DNA of 64,000 nucleotides from Neoceratodus forsteri (Eukaryota > Chordata > Ceratodontiformes > Ceratodontidae). The notes beneath the pieces are model-generated. The model was not told the origin of the DNA, ran no database searches, and was given only the letters and a program-made list of their open reading frames with translations. Positions 54,607-64,000 of this stretch are shown piece by piece. Each line of letters starts with the position of its first letter. Within the stretch, counting starts at the first letter, position 1. The DNA is taken from the NCBI GenBank assembly GCA_016271365.2, contig CM057454.1, positions 696,585,501 through 696,649,500 of the forward strand. Direction: 5' to 3'. A program made the position numbers and the translations under genes.

Positions 54607-57600
54607 GTAATAGATGTTTTACGTATTCAAGAATATGTGACAGGGCAAGGGTCCTTGCCTGTTTTATTTTTGGTTATAAGTTAAAAGTATGGCAGGGAAT
54701 GGTAATTAAAGTAGCACTGCTATGACAAGTCCCCACAGGCTCTGGTCAAAATAAATAGAAAAGCCTGTACATATGGGAAATAATAACCTAGGTTGAGTAT
54801 CAAGCAGTTAAAATATGTTACGTGTACATTCTTCTGTGTCATTGCACAGCATTCCTTTGTCTGTGAATTCCTGTTTTTTTCTGTCCTGCAGACTGGCAAT
54901 CAGGAAAACATATTATTTTTGACCATTTTCTTTTCTGTATCTTTTTCCTCTGTTGTTTATCTGTGAAGCAGAATTTATTTCTGACTGTTCTCAGCCCCCC
55001 ACACCCACACAATTATGGATGCAAAACAGTGGTGTTAGCTCTGTGTGGAAAAGACTTTAGGGTGTTTTATAAGACCTATGTAAAAGGGAAGGCACAAGTT
55101 CTGCTGTACAATCCTGGAGGGGAAAACATTCCCCTCCAGCATAAAATGTGGACTACTAGGACCAGCATGTGGAGAAATGTGATTAAACTAAACACTTTTT
55201 CAGTTTGTTGCCTCATCCCACAATTTTAAGGGTTGAAAGTGTTGACCAAATGTTGAATGTAATTCCCTGGTGAGAGACATTTATGACACAGAGAGCAGAC
55301 AGTCCAGGTTTAATGCAAATACGTTTGTTTTACCCTGCACCATACAGTAGCTTGAATTGTAAAAAGTGATAAAACATGAGGTTGTCTCCCCATCACTTCT
55401 CTACTGATAAAGACTAGAAGGGTTAGGAGTGTGGAATATTTTTTTTTGTCCTGTCCAGAAGACTTACCTTTACAGTTCTGAGGCTCAATGGCTTCTTTGT
55501 TATACTGGCTGCCATGCTTGTGCTCAAGGCACAGACCTGTTCTGTTGCCTTCATATTTATAGAGTTTGTCTTTCAGAAGTTACTTGTTAAAAAGTGGAGG
55601 GTTATTTTAATTTAGGTAAGTTTGTTAAAATGGTGTCCATCAGAGCCATATAAAAAATTAAATGTGACAGTACTGTATATTATTGATGTATTGAAATTAT
55701 TTTACCAGGTAAGCAATGTAGAGAATCATACAAATCTCATTAACAGATGTGACCTGGGGGGGGGGGAGGAAAAAGGGTATAAGGAGGGGGAAGGAGAATA
55801 GGGAGAAATGGATAGGAGCAAATGAATCTAAAATTATAACAACAAAATTTATAATCAAGGAATACATATCTCTATAAATGTATTTTCTAGCATAACTGTC
55901 CATATACTTTTGTAGATTTTTATTGTGTTTCATGCTTTTTAAATGGTAATTACATGGCATCTGAATTTGGATTGATAGATCATATGATCTCATTTAAGTG
56001 TTAAGTGATTTGACTACGCGGCATGGAATCAGTCTTATGCTGGGCTACAAAGCCACTATGGCTCCACCAGCTTTCAAAGGGGAAACCATGTCTCTGACTA
56101 GATGAGTTCTTGGAGGAGTCAGTGCTGGTCTAGCACACATGGTGTTGACCAGTGGCAGTGCTGCTTGGAACTGGTAAGTTTGAACATTGTGGTGCTGTAC
56201 CTATAATCTTGGGAAAGTCTGTTACCTGTTGGGAGAAGTGCTGAAAAAATAATGGAGACACAAGATGAGGTGAATGCAGCAACCTCGGGTTTGAAGAAAT
56301 GTGACTTCTGGAATGTTGAGCCTATGGGTAAAGTACAAATGGGTGTAACCCCATAGAGCCTTGGTTGAACCCAGCAGAGCAGGAGCCTACAGCCAAAAGT
56401 GGTTTACATAGCTGGGGGAAGCGTGGTGACAAAAATCTATTGAGAGTCTGCCCTACATTTTTCTATTTATTGTTTCTTCTAAGTGTTTAAATTCTCTGTC
56501 CTAATAAAAGTGCACTGTCCTATGTGGTGTTTAAACAGAATTCCTGCCTGTTGTGTCCTTCATAGCCCACCCTCCTATGCTGTAGATAGCTGCCTGAAAT
56601 AGTACATTTCATTTTTAGTGGAGCTGTATGTCATCCTAAATTTAGAGGTGGACTAAAGCGCATCATGAAGAGGTCAAGTTTACTTAGTGAGTTCACACTT
56701 GTGGTATGAGTGAATCTGAGTTCCTTGATTCTAGCTCTACTTGCACCAGTGGACCATACTGAGTTTTAATTCTGGTAGAAAAATGAACCAAGCTAAAATG
56801 TCTCTCTGCTTTTATTTTACATCAGATTTCAAATTTACAAAGATTTACTGTACATGATGTACCTGTCATCAGTGCCATTATTCAGGTATTTTCAAGATTC
56901 CCCCCACCCACCCACCAAGCAAATGACCATAAGAATGGCAAGAAATATTATAAATGCTGCAGTATTAGCTATACTAACTACATCTATAAAGAGTCAAGAA
57001 ATGACAGTCCTTTTTCTGAGTCTTGTAATGCATCTACAGTAGTTTGAAAATCCATCTTCCTGTCTAAGAGTTTATGCTTCAGATAGGGTAGTACCCCCTG
57101 TCAGCACTGAGCTTCAGCCCAAATCCACAAGCCCATGACCATCTGGACAAGGGATGAGATATGCCACTAAGTGACAGTGTTGCAGTAGTCAAACAGTGCT
57201 TGACAAGCACTACTAGGCAATATTACAACAGCATTTTGGAGTTGTTACTGTAGCTTCATGAGTCTTTATGTAATATATCAAAAGCCCTGAGCCAAATAGT
57301 TATAATAAAGTGATGATAATCTGTTTGATTTAAATTATTAATATTAATTTATCTCTGCATTTTTTTCTTAATATAGACAGTAGAGCTGGGTGGAATTGTT
57401 TCCAGTGAAATTCCACAGAATTTTGAAACTTCCACCTACAGTAATGCCACAGAACTCTAGTGGAAGTTGAAATCTGAAATCCTGAAAGCAGCCGTTGACT
57501 TTTTACTTGAACTGTGTATTAGTAATTCATGGTTTCATGAACCATGGATTAGTGTTGTCTGGTTTGCATAAACTATGGATTAATTTTATGTAAACTGTAG

Positions 57601-57659
57601 AAAATCTACCATTTAAAATAAAACACTTTACAAAACTCCATGCAATTCACAAAACATTT
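54607..57659. other. unassigned DNA
   Basis: Three kilobases in which I recognise no gene or repeat, apart from a G12 run at 55757 and a possible hAT-like terminus 'cagtagagctgggtgg' at 57382, for which I could not find a partner end. Confidence 0.4.
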
Positions 57660-59400
57660 CTAAAAAGCACGTGCATTCCTCCCTATGCCTATGACCCCAT
57701 TAGAATATTTTCTCATAATATAAATGGCCTTAATAATTTTGTGAAAAAGATAACATTTTTGCAGTCCCTATGCTCCCACCAAGCAAAAGTTTATTTTATC
57801 CAGGAAACCCACCTTTCCCCAGTACAACACACCAGACTCTTTTGCAGGGGCTGCTATGTAATATATGCCTCCTCTTATAAACAGTGCCGATGCATAGGGT
57901 AGCAACATTAATTATTCCCAGCCCATACAACATTTGTTTTACACTTAGAATACTTAGATCGGGTATGCCAGTTTGTAGTTCTTCAGAGCAGGCTTTCCAT
58001 AGTGGAAACAGGGTTTTATTTAACTCTAAAAATTGATTAGTGTTTTGCTCATAAAAGTGCTAAAACATTGTGAAAATGCACTGCACTTGCCTCACTGGGT
58101 TTAACAAACATATAACTTCTAGAAGACCTATATAAATACTTTCTGTACAGTTAGTATTGTCCCAAGAAAAGAACTGCTAATCAATTATTTAAAACCCTGG
58201 GAAGACACACTAGCCAATGTGTATTTTCCTCATGGTACCACAACTCCCATTCTTCGTGAATTTCTCAATAAGCTAATGGATTTGCTCCAGGGACTGCTGA
58301 ATCAGGGGGAGATTTTAATTTAACAATGCCCATAGAATTTGACCCTTCCCATCCTGCCATATATAGAGCATCTGCTTCTCAGAAGTTCCTCCATACTAAT
58401 TTGGCCTGCCTTGGCATAGTCTATGTATGGGGTACATTTTTCCTGGTTATCCGCCCGAGAGTGACATTTCACCAGCGAGGTCCCCCACAGAGACTACAGC
58501 ACCTAGCCTTGGTGGGAGGCCCACTGGAACCCGACGCTGTCTGTCAGAGGTCCTGCACCCCCCCAATCAGCTCCGACTGGAGTTGAGAATCCTTAAGTGG
58601 GGGGTGTGGGGGGTACGGGGGTGAAGCCCCCCCGAAGAAAACAAAAGAACAAAGTGCGAACCGGCAGCCGACTGCAGAATGCGGTCAACCTGCCAGTGTC
58701 GCTGATGGGGTGTTCAACAGAATTTTTGTCGGAATCCCGTCGTGGATCCCATTTTTCCCCATTAGGAGGGCATATACTGTACCTACTATTTGTCATGCCA
58801 TGGTAGTTACTCACAGATTGGTTACTTTTTTATGTCTTGTGAGCATTTTTACACCATTCACAACCTTTTTTACAGTCCATGGCTACTACCTATTCACACA
58901 CCACTGCTGCTTAAACTTAACTGAGGTACCCAACCCACTACCTTCTGGCCATTTAACTCCACTCTCTTCAAGGATGAGGATTTTCAAAAAATTGATTAAA
59001 GAATAAATACCACAAGTAGTATAAAAGAACACTGTTCCTAATATCTCAGCCATGATTCTCACTGTAGGGGATATAATCTCCTATGCTTCTAGGAAATATT
59101 GGATACAGAAAGAAAAAACATGACCAACTGGTGGAATGTATCAATACCCTTCATTTTTTATACACCACAAGAGACCAGGCAATTACTGAACAAATTTAAA
59201 CCTTAAAGAGAGAGAAATACAGGCTCTTCAAGACGAATGTATGACTTTCTTAACTTTTCTGAAACAATCTTTCTATGAGGGGGGAGCTCAGGAGACACAC
59301 CTACTGTACTAGCTCAGAGACTGCAGTATCACAGACTAGCAGCATGTGTGCCATAAGCATCTGATCCTCTTACTAATGCTTTACCCCCTCTCATATTTTG
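57660..59400 (+). pseudogene. L1/Tx1-type LINE ORF2: endonuclease and following region
   Basis: L1-group LINEs encode an APE endonuclease and an RT in ORF2. The + strand reads KVYFIQETHLSPVQHTRLF (57788-57844) and a diverged middle. SGGDFNLTMPIEFDPSHPAIY follows (58302-58364; the GDFN catalytic motif is intact), then FLHTNLACLGIVYVWGTFF. An insert (58444-58749) interrupts the frame. The sequence resumes with PIRRAYTVPTICHAM, then MRIFKKLIKE, and VGDIISYASRKYWIQK near 59065-59115 (compare the conserved 'RG.IISYAS' of L1). It fades at about 59400. The RT domain probably continues at 63090-63670, separated by later insertions. Frameshifts and stops are present. Confidence 0.75.
58444..58749. mobile_element. 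306-bp CpG-rich insert with 9-bp target duplication
   Basis: Lies between two copies of catttttcc (58435-58443 and 58750-58758). Removing the insert and one copy restores the L1 reading frame (YVWGTFF|PIRRAYT). The insert is markedly CpG-rich compared with its surroundings, and has G- and C-runs that can fold ('gggggt', 'gaag', 'ccccccc' near 58612-58630). I see no terminal inverted repeat, A-tail or coding sequence. A 9-bp duplication is typical of Mutator-type elements but also possible for a SINE or LINE fragment; the family is unknown. Confidence 0.6.
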
Positions 59401-59413
59401 ACTATATTAAGTA

Positions 59414-59564
59414 ATCAATAACCCACAACAGGGTGTGCAGTTACTGGGGATTAATCAACACCCCGGGTACATTGTGAGGCACAAAGCTGTAGGCCAAGTG
59501 TCCTCACAGCACCCAGAGTGTTGATTAATCCCCAATAACCACACACTCTGGAGTGGGTTATTGT
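59414..59564. repeat. palindromic element, ~65-bp arms
   Basis: Left arm 59417-59481 ('aataaccc', 'ttactggggattaatcaaca') pairs with right arm 59498-59562 ('tgttgattaatccccaataa', 'gggttatt') around a ~16-nt centre, at roughly 80% or more of positions by eye. It is a foldback MITE candidate; the target duplication is unclear. Confidence 0.7.
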
Positions 59565-59805
59565 GCTTATAACGTGGGCTATGTTTAAACAACAACAAAT
59601 ATCGAGAAATATGTTTTTTTTAGTGTTTTAATAGCACAAAAAGTAATGTATCCTGCCACTTTGTAAAGTAGTCTGTCACAATGTATACTGCATTGCTGTT
59701 ATGCACATAGAAATGTCAGAAATACAGCAATGATATGATTTTTGACATTTCTGTTGCATAACATGCTTTGTTACCTTTCCTATGCCCTGTACTTAACCCC
59801 CCAAA

Positions 59806-59955
59806 AACACACACACACACGCAGGTCTGTTCTGTGGATTTGTGACAGTGCATGTGCATAATGTACTTTCTCGCTGTTGCACCACTTCCTGCATTTGGCT
59901 CTCCTGTTGCACGGTGTCTCTCTCTCTCTTTCACTCCCCACATACTGAAGCGGGC

Positions 59956-59994
<39 letters not shown>

Positions 59995-60013
59995 CACACA
60001 CACACACACACAA
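59806..60013. repeat. (AC)n and (GA)n(CA)n microsatellites
   Basis: AC run at 59806-59820, a CT run near 59916-59930, and a compound GA then CA run at 59958-60013. Confidence 0.9.
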
Positions 60014-60115
60014 AACACTGCAGCCACTGACACAGACAGAGAGACCAAGATTCTACTGACATGCCTTTTGCTGCCTTGCTGAAGCACATCTCTCTCTCAC
60101 ACTTTCTCCCTGCCC

Positions 60116-61732
60116 ACATAGAAACATAGAAACATAGACTTTGATGGCAGATAAGGACCGCCTGGCCCATCTAGTCTGCCCATTTCCCTACCTACAGGAT
60201 AGGCTGCAGATCCTAGTTAACCAACAGCCTATTTCTACCTACTCCCCACAAGAATTGCCTTATGTCTGTCCCATGCATTCTGAATTCTCCCACAGTTTTA
60301 GACCCCACAACCTCCTCAGGAAGGCTGTTCCATGCATCCACTACCCTCTCTGTGAAATAATACTTCCTCACATTGCCCCTGAACCGCCCTCCTTCTATCT
60401 TTAAATTGTGTCCCCTTGTTCTTGCAAGTCTCTTTTTCTGAAAGATGCTACCCTCTTGCACTTTGTTGATTCCACTGAGGTACTTAAAAGTTTCTATCAT
60501 GTCCCCCCTCTCCCTTCTTTCCTCAAGGGTATACATATTAAGCTCCATTAGTATCTCCTCGTACGACTTCTCTTGCAGACCCTGCACCATTTTATTTTTT
60601 TATAATTAATATTTTATTAGTTTTAACTACAAGAAAGCATCAGATACATAACCAAAGAGGTGTTACACTGAAAGTGCATAATATATCCTCTGTTATACAA
60701 TTTTTGTAAGTCTCGCACTTTCTGCTGCAATAACAACAAAAAATATATACCCAAAACCCACCACCCTCCCCACCCCCTACCCCTAAGTTATAAACAGTCA
60801 AGTCAGATAAAGAAATCAGAGGTGTTTGCCACAATATAGAAAACTTCTTAGTTTAACGGCTTCCAGGTCATCAAAAAATGCTCCAAAGAGCCCCATAAAG
60901 ATACATAATACTCAAGCTTACCCCGCATACAAGCAATGTGTTTTTCAAGTTGTAATGCTAAAGTACATTCCCTATGCCACTCCAAAAGAGTTGGGACCTT
61001 ATCCAACGACCAGTGTCTTAAGATTAACAACTTCATAACAGCTGAAACAAGAGAGACACGTGCCCTCCAAACTTTAGGAGTGGTCATTGGGAAAGCAAGC
61101 AACAAACAAATCTCAGGAGTGTCCATTTTATTTGAGCCAAGGATAGGATCTAATAAACTACTCATAGTTCTCCAGAGAGTGCGAATCTCCGGGCACAACC
61201 ACAGTAAATGATATAGGGTTCCCTCTTCTTTTTTACAATTCCAACAACAAGGTGAGCTGAGTGCGCCCCTTCTGAATAAGTGGGTAGGGGTCAGGTATAG
61301 ATGATGCATGATATTGAAATGTACCAATCTTAGCCTGTCTTGCTTAATATACCTATACGCGGTCATCCAGAGTGCTTTCCAGACCTCCGGGGAGTCACGT
61401 ATGTTCAAAACTTTTACCCAATAATAACATGTACCTGAAGGGAGCCTGTGATCCCATTCCTGGAGGAGCTTGTGTACCTTGGACACTGCATGTGATTGCC
61501 TCGCGGCCTTCAGAAGAGTGTCAACATTTTTTCCCCCCTGATTAAACAAGGAGACTGATGAAAATACCTGAGCTAAAGCTTTACTGAGCTGTAGCCACTT
61601 AAAGAAATCCGAGCCCACGAAACCAAAGATCTTTTTCAGAACCTCAAACGAGAACGGGCTATCCTGGTCCCAAAAGTCGGCTACGGTACCCTGCACCATT
61701 TTAGTTGCCCTCCTCTGGACTACCTCTATCCT
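60116..61732 (-). pseudogene. CR1-type LINE (family A) 3' end, interrupted by L1
   Basis: The terminal CR1-A segment begins (3' end) at 60116 with 'catagaaacatag' and 'ggcagataaggacc'. The C-terminal frame 60213-60590 reads [38 protein letters not shown] and VGRNRLLVN without a stop. It continues after the L1 at 61704-61732 ('tagttgccctcctctggact'), homologous to the QRRATK region, and ends there, so it is 5'-truncated. The long open C-terminal frame suggests a comparatively young copy. Confidence 0.85.
60595..61688 (-). mobile_element. 5'-truncated L1/Tx1-type LINE with 15-bp target duplication
   Basis: Flanked by the perfect 15-bp duplication ccctgcaccatttta (60580-60594 and 61689-61703), with an A-rich tail (T-run at 60595-60600 on +) at its 3' end. 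These are hallmarks of target-primed reverse transcription. The ORF2 C-terminus is fully open from the 5' junction to the stop at 60848. It reads KKIFGFVGSDFFKWLQL, SGTCYYWVKVLNI and DRLRLVHFNIMHHLYLTP, then a Cys-His knuckle (CWNC, then GTLYHLLWLC; CX2CX8HX4C), and finally the tail HRECTLALQLEKHIACMRGK. A ~250-bp 3' UTR follows. The absence of stops over 280 codons marks it as one of the youngest insertions here. Confidence 0.88.
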
Positions 61733-61974
61733 GTATGCTGCAGCATACTGAAGGAACCACTGATCAGGGGAAGCATGTCAGGGATACTTATTCTCACACT
61801 TTGCATATTGCACAGCTGTCCACTTCATGCTGGATTCAGTGGGTCTCCCAATGTACCCACTGATCTCGGTGTCTTCAGCACAACTACCCACCTCTCTGCC
61901 TTGCTCCTCAGGATCATTGTGTGCTGTCACTCACTGGGTGTCCCTCCCATGTGTGGCTTGTGCAGTGTGTCACT
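61733..61974. other. unassigned DNA
   Basis: No recognised feature between the CR1 fragment and the tandem duplication. Confidence 0.4.
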
Positions 61975-62280
61975 CCATAAACAGAGATCCACAGGGTGGG
62001 TAGGTGGGCAGATGCAAACATGATGTTCTGGGACCCGCTGTCACTACATGCACCACACAAGCGAAGACAGTAACAGTGGGTTGCAGTGTGACACATCCGG
62101 GAGGGGGAAACAGAGCACAGGCACCTTTCTAAATAGAGATCCGCATGGTGGGTAGGTGGGCAGATGTAAGCATGATGTTCTGGGACCCACTGTCAATACA
62201 TGCACCCCACAAATGAAGACAGTGACAGCGGGTCACGGTGTGACTCATCGGGGGACAGAGCACAGACACCTCCTTCATGC
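61975..62280. repeat. 152-bp tandem duplication
   Basis: 'gagatcc(a/g)ca' at 61984 and 62136 starts two units sharing 'ggtgggtaggtgggcagatg', 'catgatgttctgggaccc', 'acatgcacc' and 'cagagcacag(g/a)cacct'. Shift 152 bp. A diverged relic may lie upstream, near 61800-61900. Confidence 0.8.
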
Positions 62281-62283
62281 TCT

Positions 62284-62416
62284 CTCTGTCCCGGTCTCTC
62301 TCTCTCTCACTCTCAGTCTCTCCCATGACCACACAGTGTGAACAACTTAGACTTCTTCACCCTGCTCCTTTACCACCAGCATACGGACAGAGAGAGAGAG
62401 AGAGAGAGAGAGAGCG
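62284..62416. repeat. (CT)n and (GA)n microsatellites
   Basis: A CT-rich run at 62284-62325 and a GA run at 62389-62415, mutually complementary, so the ~130-bp stretch could also fold. Confidence 0.85.
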
Positions 62417-63089
62417 ATACAAACAGAACACCAGTCAGCCTGCTGCCAGTCACCAACCCACACCCTGACACCAGGTACAGTGATCCGTAGGGTGACACTT
62501 GACGACCAACAGGCTGACAGTTTGGGTGTTGCATGGCTGGGTGATACTTTTCGTTGGCTCCCCCGAGGTTTGCTGGGCGGGTGGATGGGGAGCCACAGCA
62601 CACTGAGGGGTTCTGATCACTTCTGCTGCTGGACACTGTTCACTTGTGCTGCTGCAGATATCTATTTCTTGTGACTTTATAACATGAGCAAGAAAATATC
62701 TGTGCTCTGAAACATGGCCAGCAAGGATTATGTGGCTTAAAACAGTGAGATAGTGTGAGGACGGCTGTCTCACTAAGCGGCAGGATTAATGGTTGCCTTC
62801 CAAACTGTGTTTGGGGGACAATAACAAGATCAGGGTGCTTTTTGATCTGTTCCATCAGACCACTTCACCACTTGCCATGTGGGTAACAGAGATTAATGAA
62901 TGGTCAGGTGGCTGCCTTCTACCAATCAGCTCACAGATTTCTTCCTGCCCATGTTGTAACAACTTTTCAGAACTCCTCATATCTTCTTTGCTTGTGGCAT
63001 GTGAGGCTGTCCGTGAGGGACAAACTCCCCTCAGCTCCTGGAAATATGCCACATTGGTGGCTCTTTCCAGTCTGTGGAAAGACTGCACA
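62417..63089. other. unassigned DNA
   Basis: No supported gene; several overlapping open frames with no recognisable domain. Confidence 0.4.
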
Positions 63090-63670
63090 CGTCTTTCCAT
63101 TTTCTGCTCAAATTTCAATATTAAATGTTGATTATAAATTATTTATGGCAATCTGGGTACACAGATTGGATTGTTTTCTTCCCTTCCTGAGTCATCCAGA
63201 ACATGCTGACTTTATACAGACACAAAAGACGATGGATAATATCTACCATACTCTAATTATCTTAGAATATACTTCAGTGAGGAAAATACCGATGGCAGTA
63301 CTTAGACCTGATGCTAAGAAGGTTGTCTTGATGCCAAGAAAGCTATGACAGGGTGTCCTGGGATATCATTTGGGTCACCCTGTCAGCCTTCAGCTTCCTT
63401 AAACCTACTCTGACATAGATACATAATATTTACATGGATCCACAATCCTATGTCCATATCATTGGTACCCACTGCTTCCCAATTCTTTTATAATGGGGCA
63501 CTCACTAGGGTTGCCCATTATCTTCCCCTTTTGTGCTCCATATTGAGCCCTTGGCTGCTGCATTGAGGTAGGCACTAGAGATGGAGGGCATTCCCCGGGG
63601 AGAGACAGAATACAAATCCCCATTACACACAGACAATGTGCTCATAGCCATTGCCTGGGGGGGTTCGTCT
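63090..63670 (+). pseudogene. L1/Tx1-type LINE ORF2: reverse transcriptase fragment
   Basis: The + strand reads ISILNVDYKLFMAIWVHRL (63108-63164), HPEHADFIQTQKTMDNIYH and IPMAVLRPDAKKV, matching L1 RT blocks ('LLNvDYKIlaK.LA.RL', 'QtGFI..R...dNi', 'llsLDAeKAFD'). After frameshifts come the TRQGCPLSPLLF counterpart near 63500 and EPLAAALR, a stop, ALEMEGIPRGETEYKSPLHT and DNVLIAIAW near 63545-63657. The first catalytic Asp region is changed, and FADD reads HTDN, so it is inactive. It is probably the continuation of the ORF2 at 57660-59400. Confidence 0.75.
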
Positions 63671-64000
63671 GGTTCAAAAGAACCCCCCTTTTGAAAACCC
63701 CCCTTTTTTTTCATCATTTGTAAAAATTTTTCCTAATTTCTGTTTACTTTGTGACTGTCACAGAGTGCTAATGCACACATGATGAACCCCAGCACTTTCT
63801 CTCTGCATGCGCCCCCCCTCCACATCTGCTGCTAATCAGCTTCATCAGTGCCAGTAAGATGACTGGAGTTGCTTTGTGAGTCTTTCTCTGCACCCTACCC
63901 CAATGACTGGCTGGTCAATTGGAGTTCACGTCAGCATCGTGAATGTGACTGGAATACAGCACGACCACTGCCCACAATTCACACTGTTAGCTAGCACTCG
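63671..64000. other. unassigned DNA at the window end
   Basis: A G/C homopolymer palindrome-like stretch near 63655-63710 ('ggggggttcg', 'aacccccctttt', 'aaaaccccccttttttttc'), otherwise no recognised feature. Confidence 0.4.

Noticed and set aside
54963..55229. 88-codon open frame as a host exon
   Set aside because: No recognisable domain, no convincing splice-site context, and no neighbouring exon.
55755..55770. G-quadruplex at the G12 run
   Set aside because: A single homopolymer run with no supporting further G-tracts in the required spacing.
57382..57480. Possible hAT terminus 'cagtagagctgggtgg'
   Set aside because: No matching inverted end or 8-bp duplication could be found downstream.
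59716..60170. Cys-Val/Ser-Leu-rich ORFs
   Set aside because: Translation of microsatellites next to a CR1 3' end; no domain.

Overview
This window is repeat-rich nuclear DNA from a vertebrate with a large genome. I found no host protein-coding gene, rRNA or tRNA. The mixture of CR1 and L2-type LINEs, L1/Tx1-type LINEs, a Penelope-like element with a GIY-YIG domain, hAT transposons and many foldback repeats suits an amphibian (for example a caecilian or salamander) or a lungfish. The sequence alone does not settle which. Almost every recognisable protein is a decayed retroelement or transposase fragment, read from short homologous blocks in shifting frames.

Layout. 1-2474: AT-rich DNA with microsatellites and one scrap of a foldback repeat. 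2475-5806: a Penelope-like element; about 590-bp inverted arms flank a 5'-truncated RT/GIY-YIG pseudogene. 5990-15620: one CR1 copy (family A, + strand) whose esterase-like ORF1 and EN-RT ORF2 are separated by a TG...CA element (6866-12737, TSD cagg), which itself holds a second CR1 on the minus strand. 15700-20311: a hAT transposase scrap, then an L2-like LINE with a 2A-like leader lying between two CR1 3' fragments. 20311-25095: unassigned DNA with a 455-bp tandem array. 25104-33876: an 8.8-kb hAT transposon with a perfect 8-bp target duplication, carrying a BED-finger transposase start and a large nested L2-like LINE. 34107-41232: two inverted copies of an unrecognised ~2.5-kb foldback element around a 1-kb non-autonomous hAT. 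42800-50355: CR1 family B, again one copy on + interrupted by one on minus. 50356-54599: a Tc1/mariner-like palindromic MITE and the third copy of the ~2.5-kb element. 57660-63670: an L1/Tx1-like ORF2 broken by a CpG-rich 306-bp insert, a palindrome, and a CR1 3' end that carries its own L1 insertion.

The best candidate for something undescribed is the ~2.5-kb element, seen at 34107-36615 (-), 38796-41232 (+) and 52124-54599 (+), with a fragment near 490-640. It has no coding capacity. It starts with a 31-bp near-palindrome and is built from modules that each fold back on themselves: a 20-bp stem hairpin, a ~106-bp tandem array with a CCATGCTGGG/CCCAGCATGG stem, a ~299-bp tandem hairpin array, and a subterminal block with further stems. 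Nested insertions whose target duplications can be read directly give a relative chronology for much of the window.
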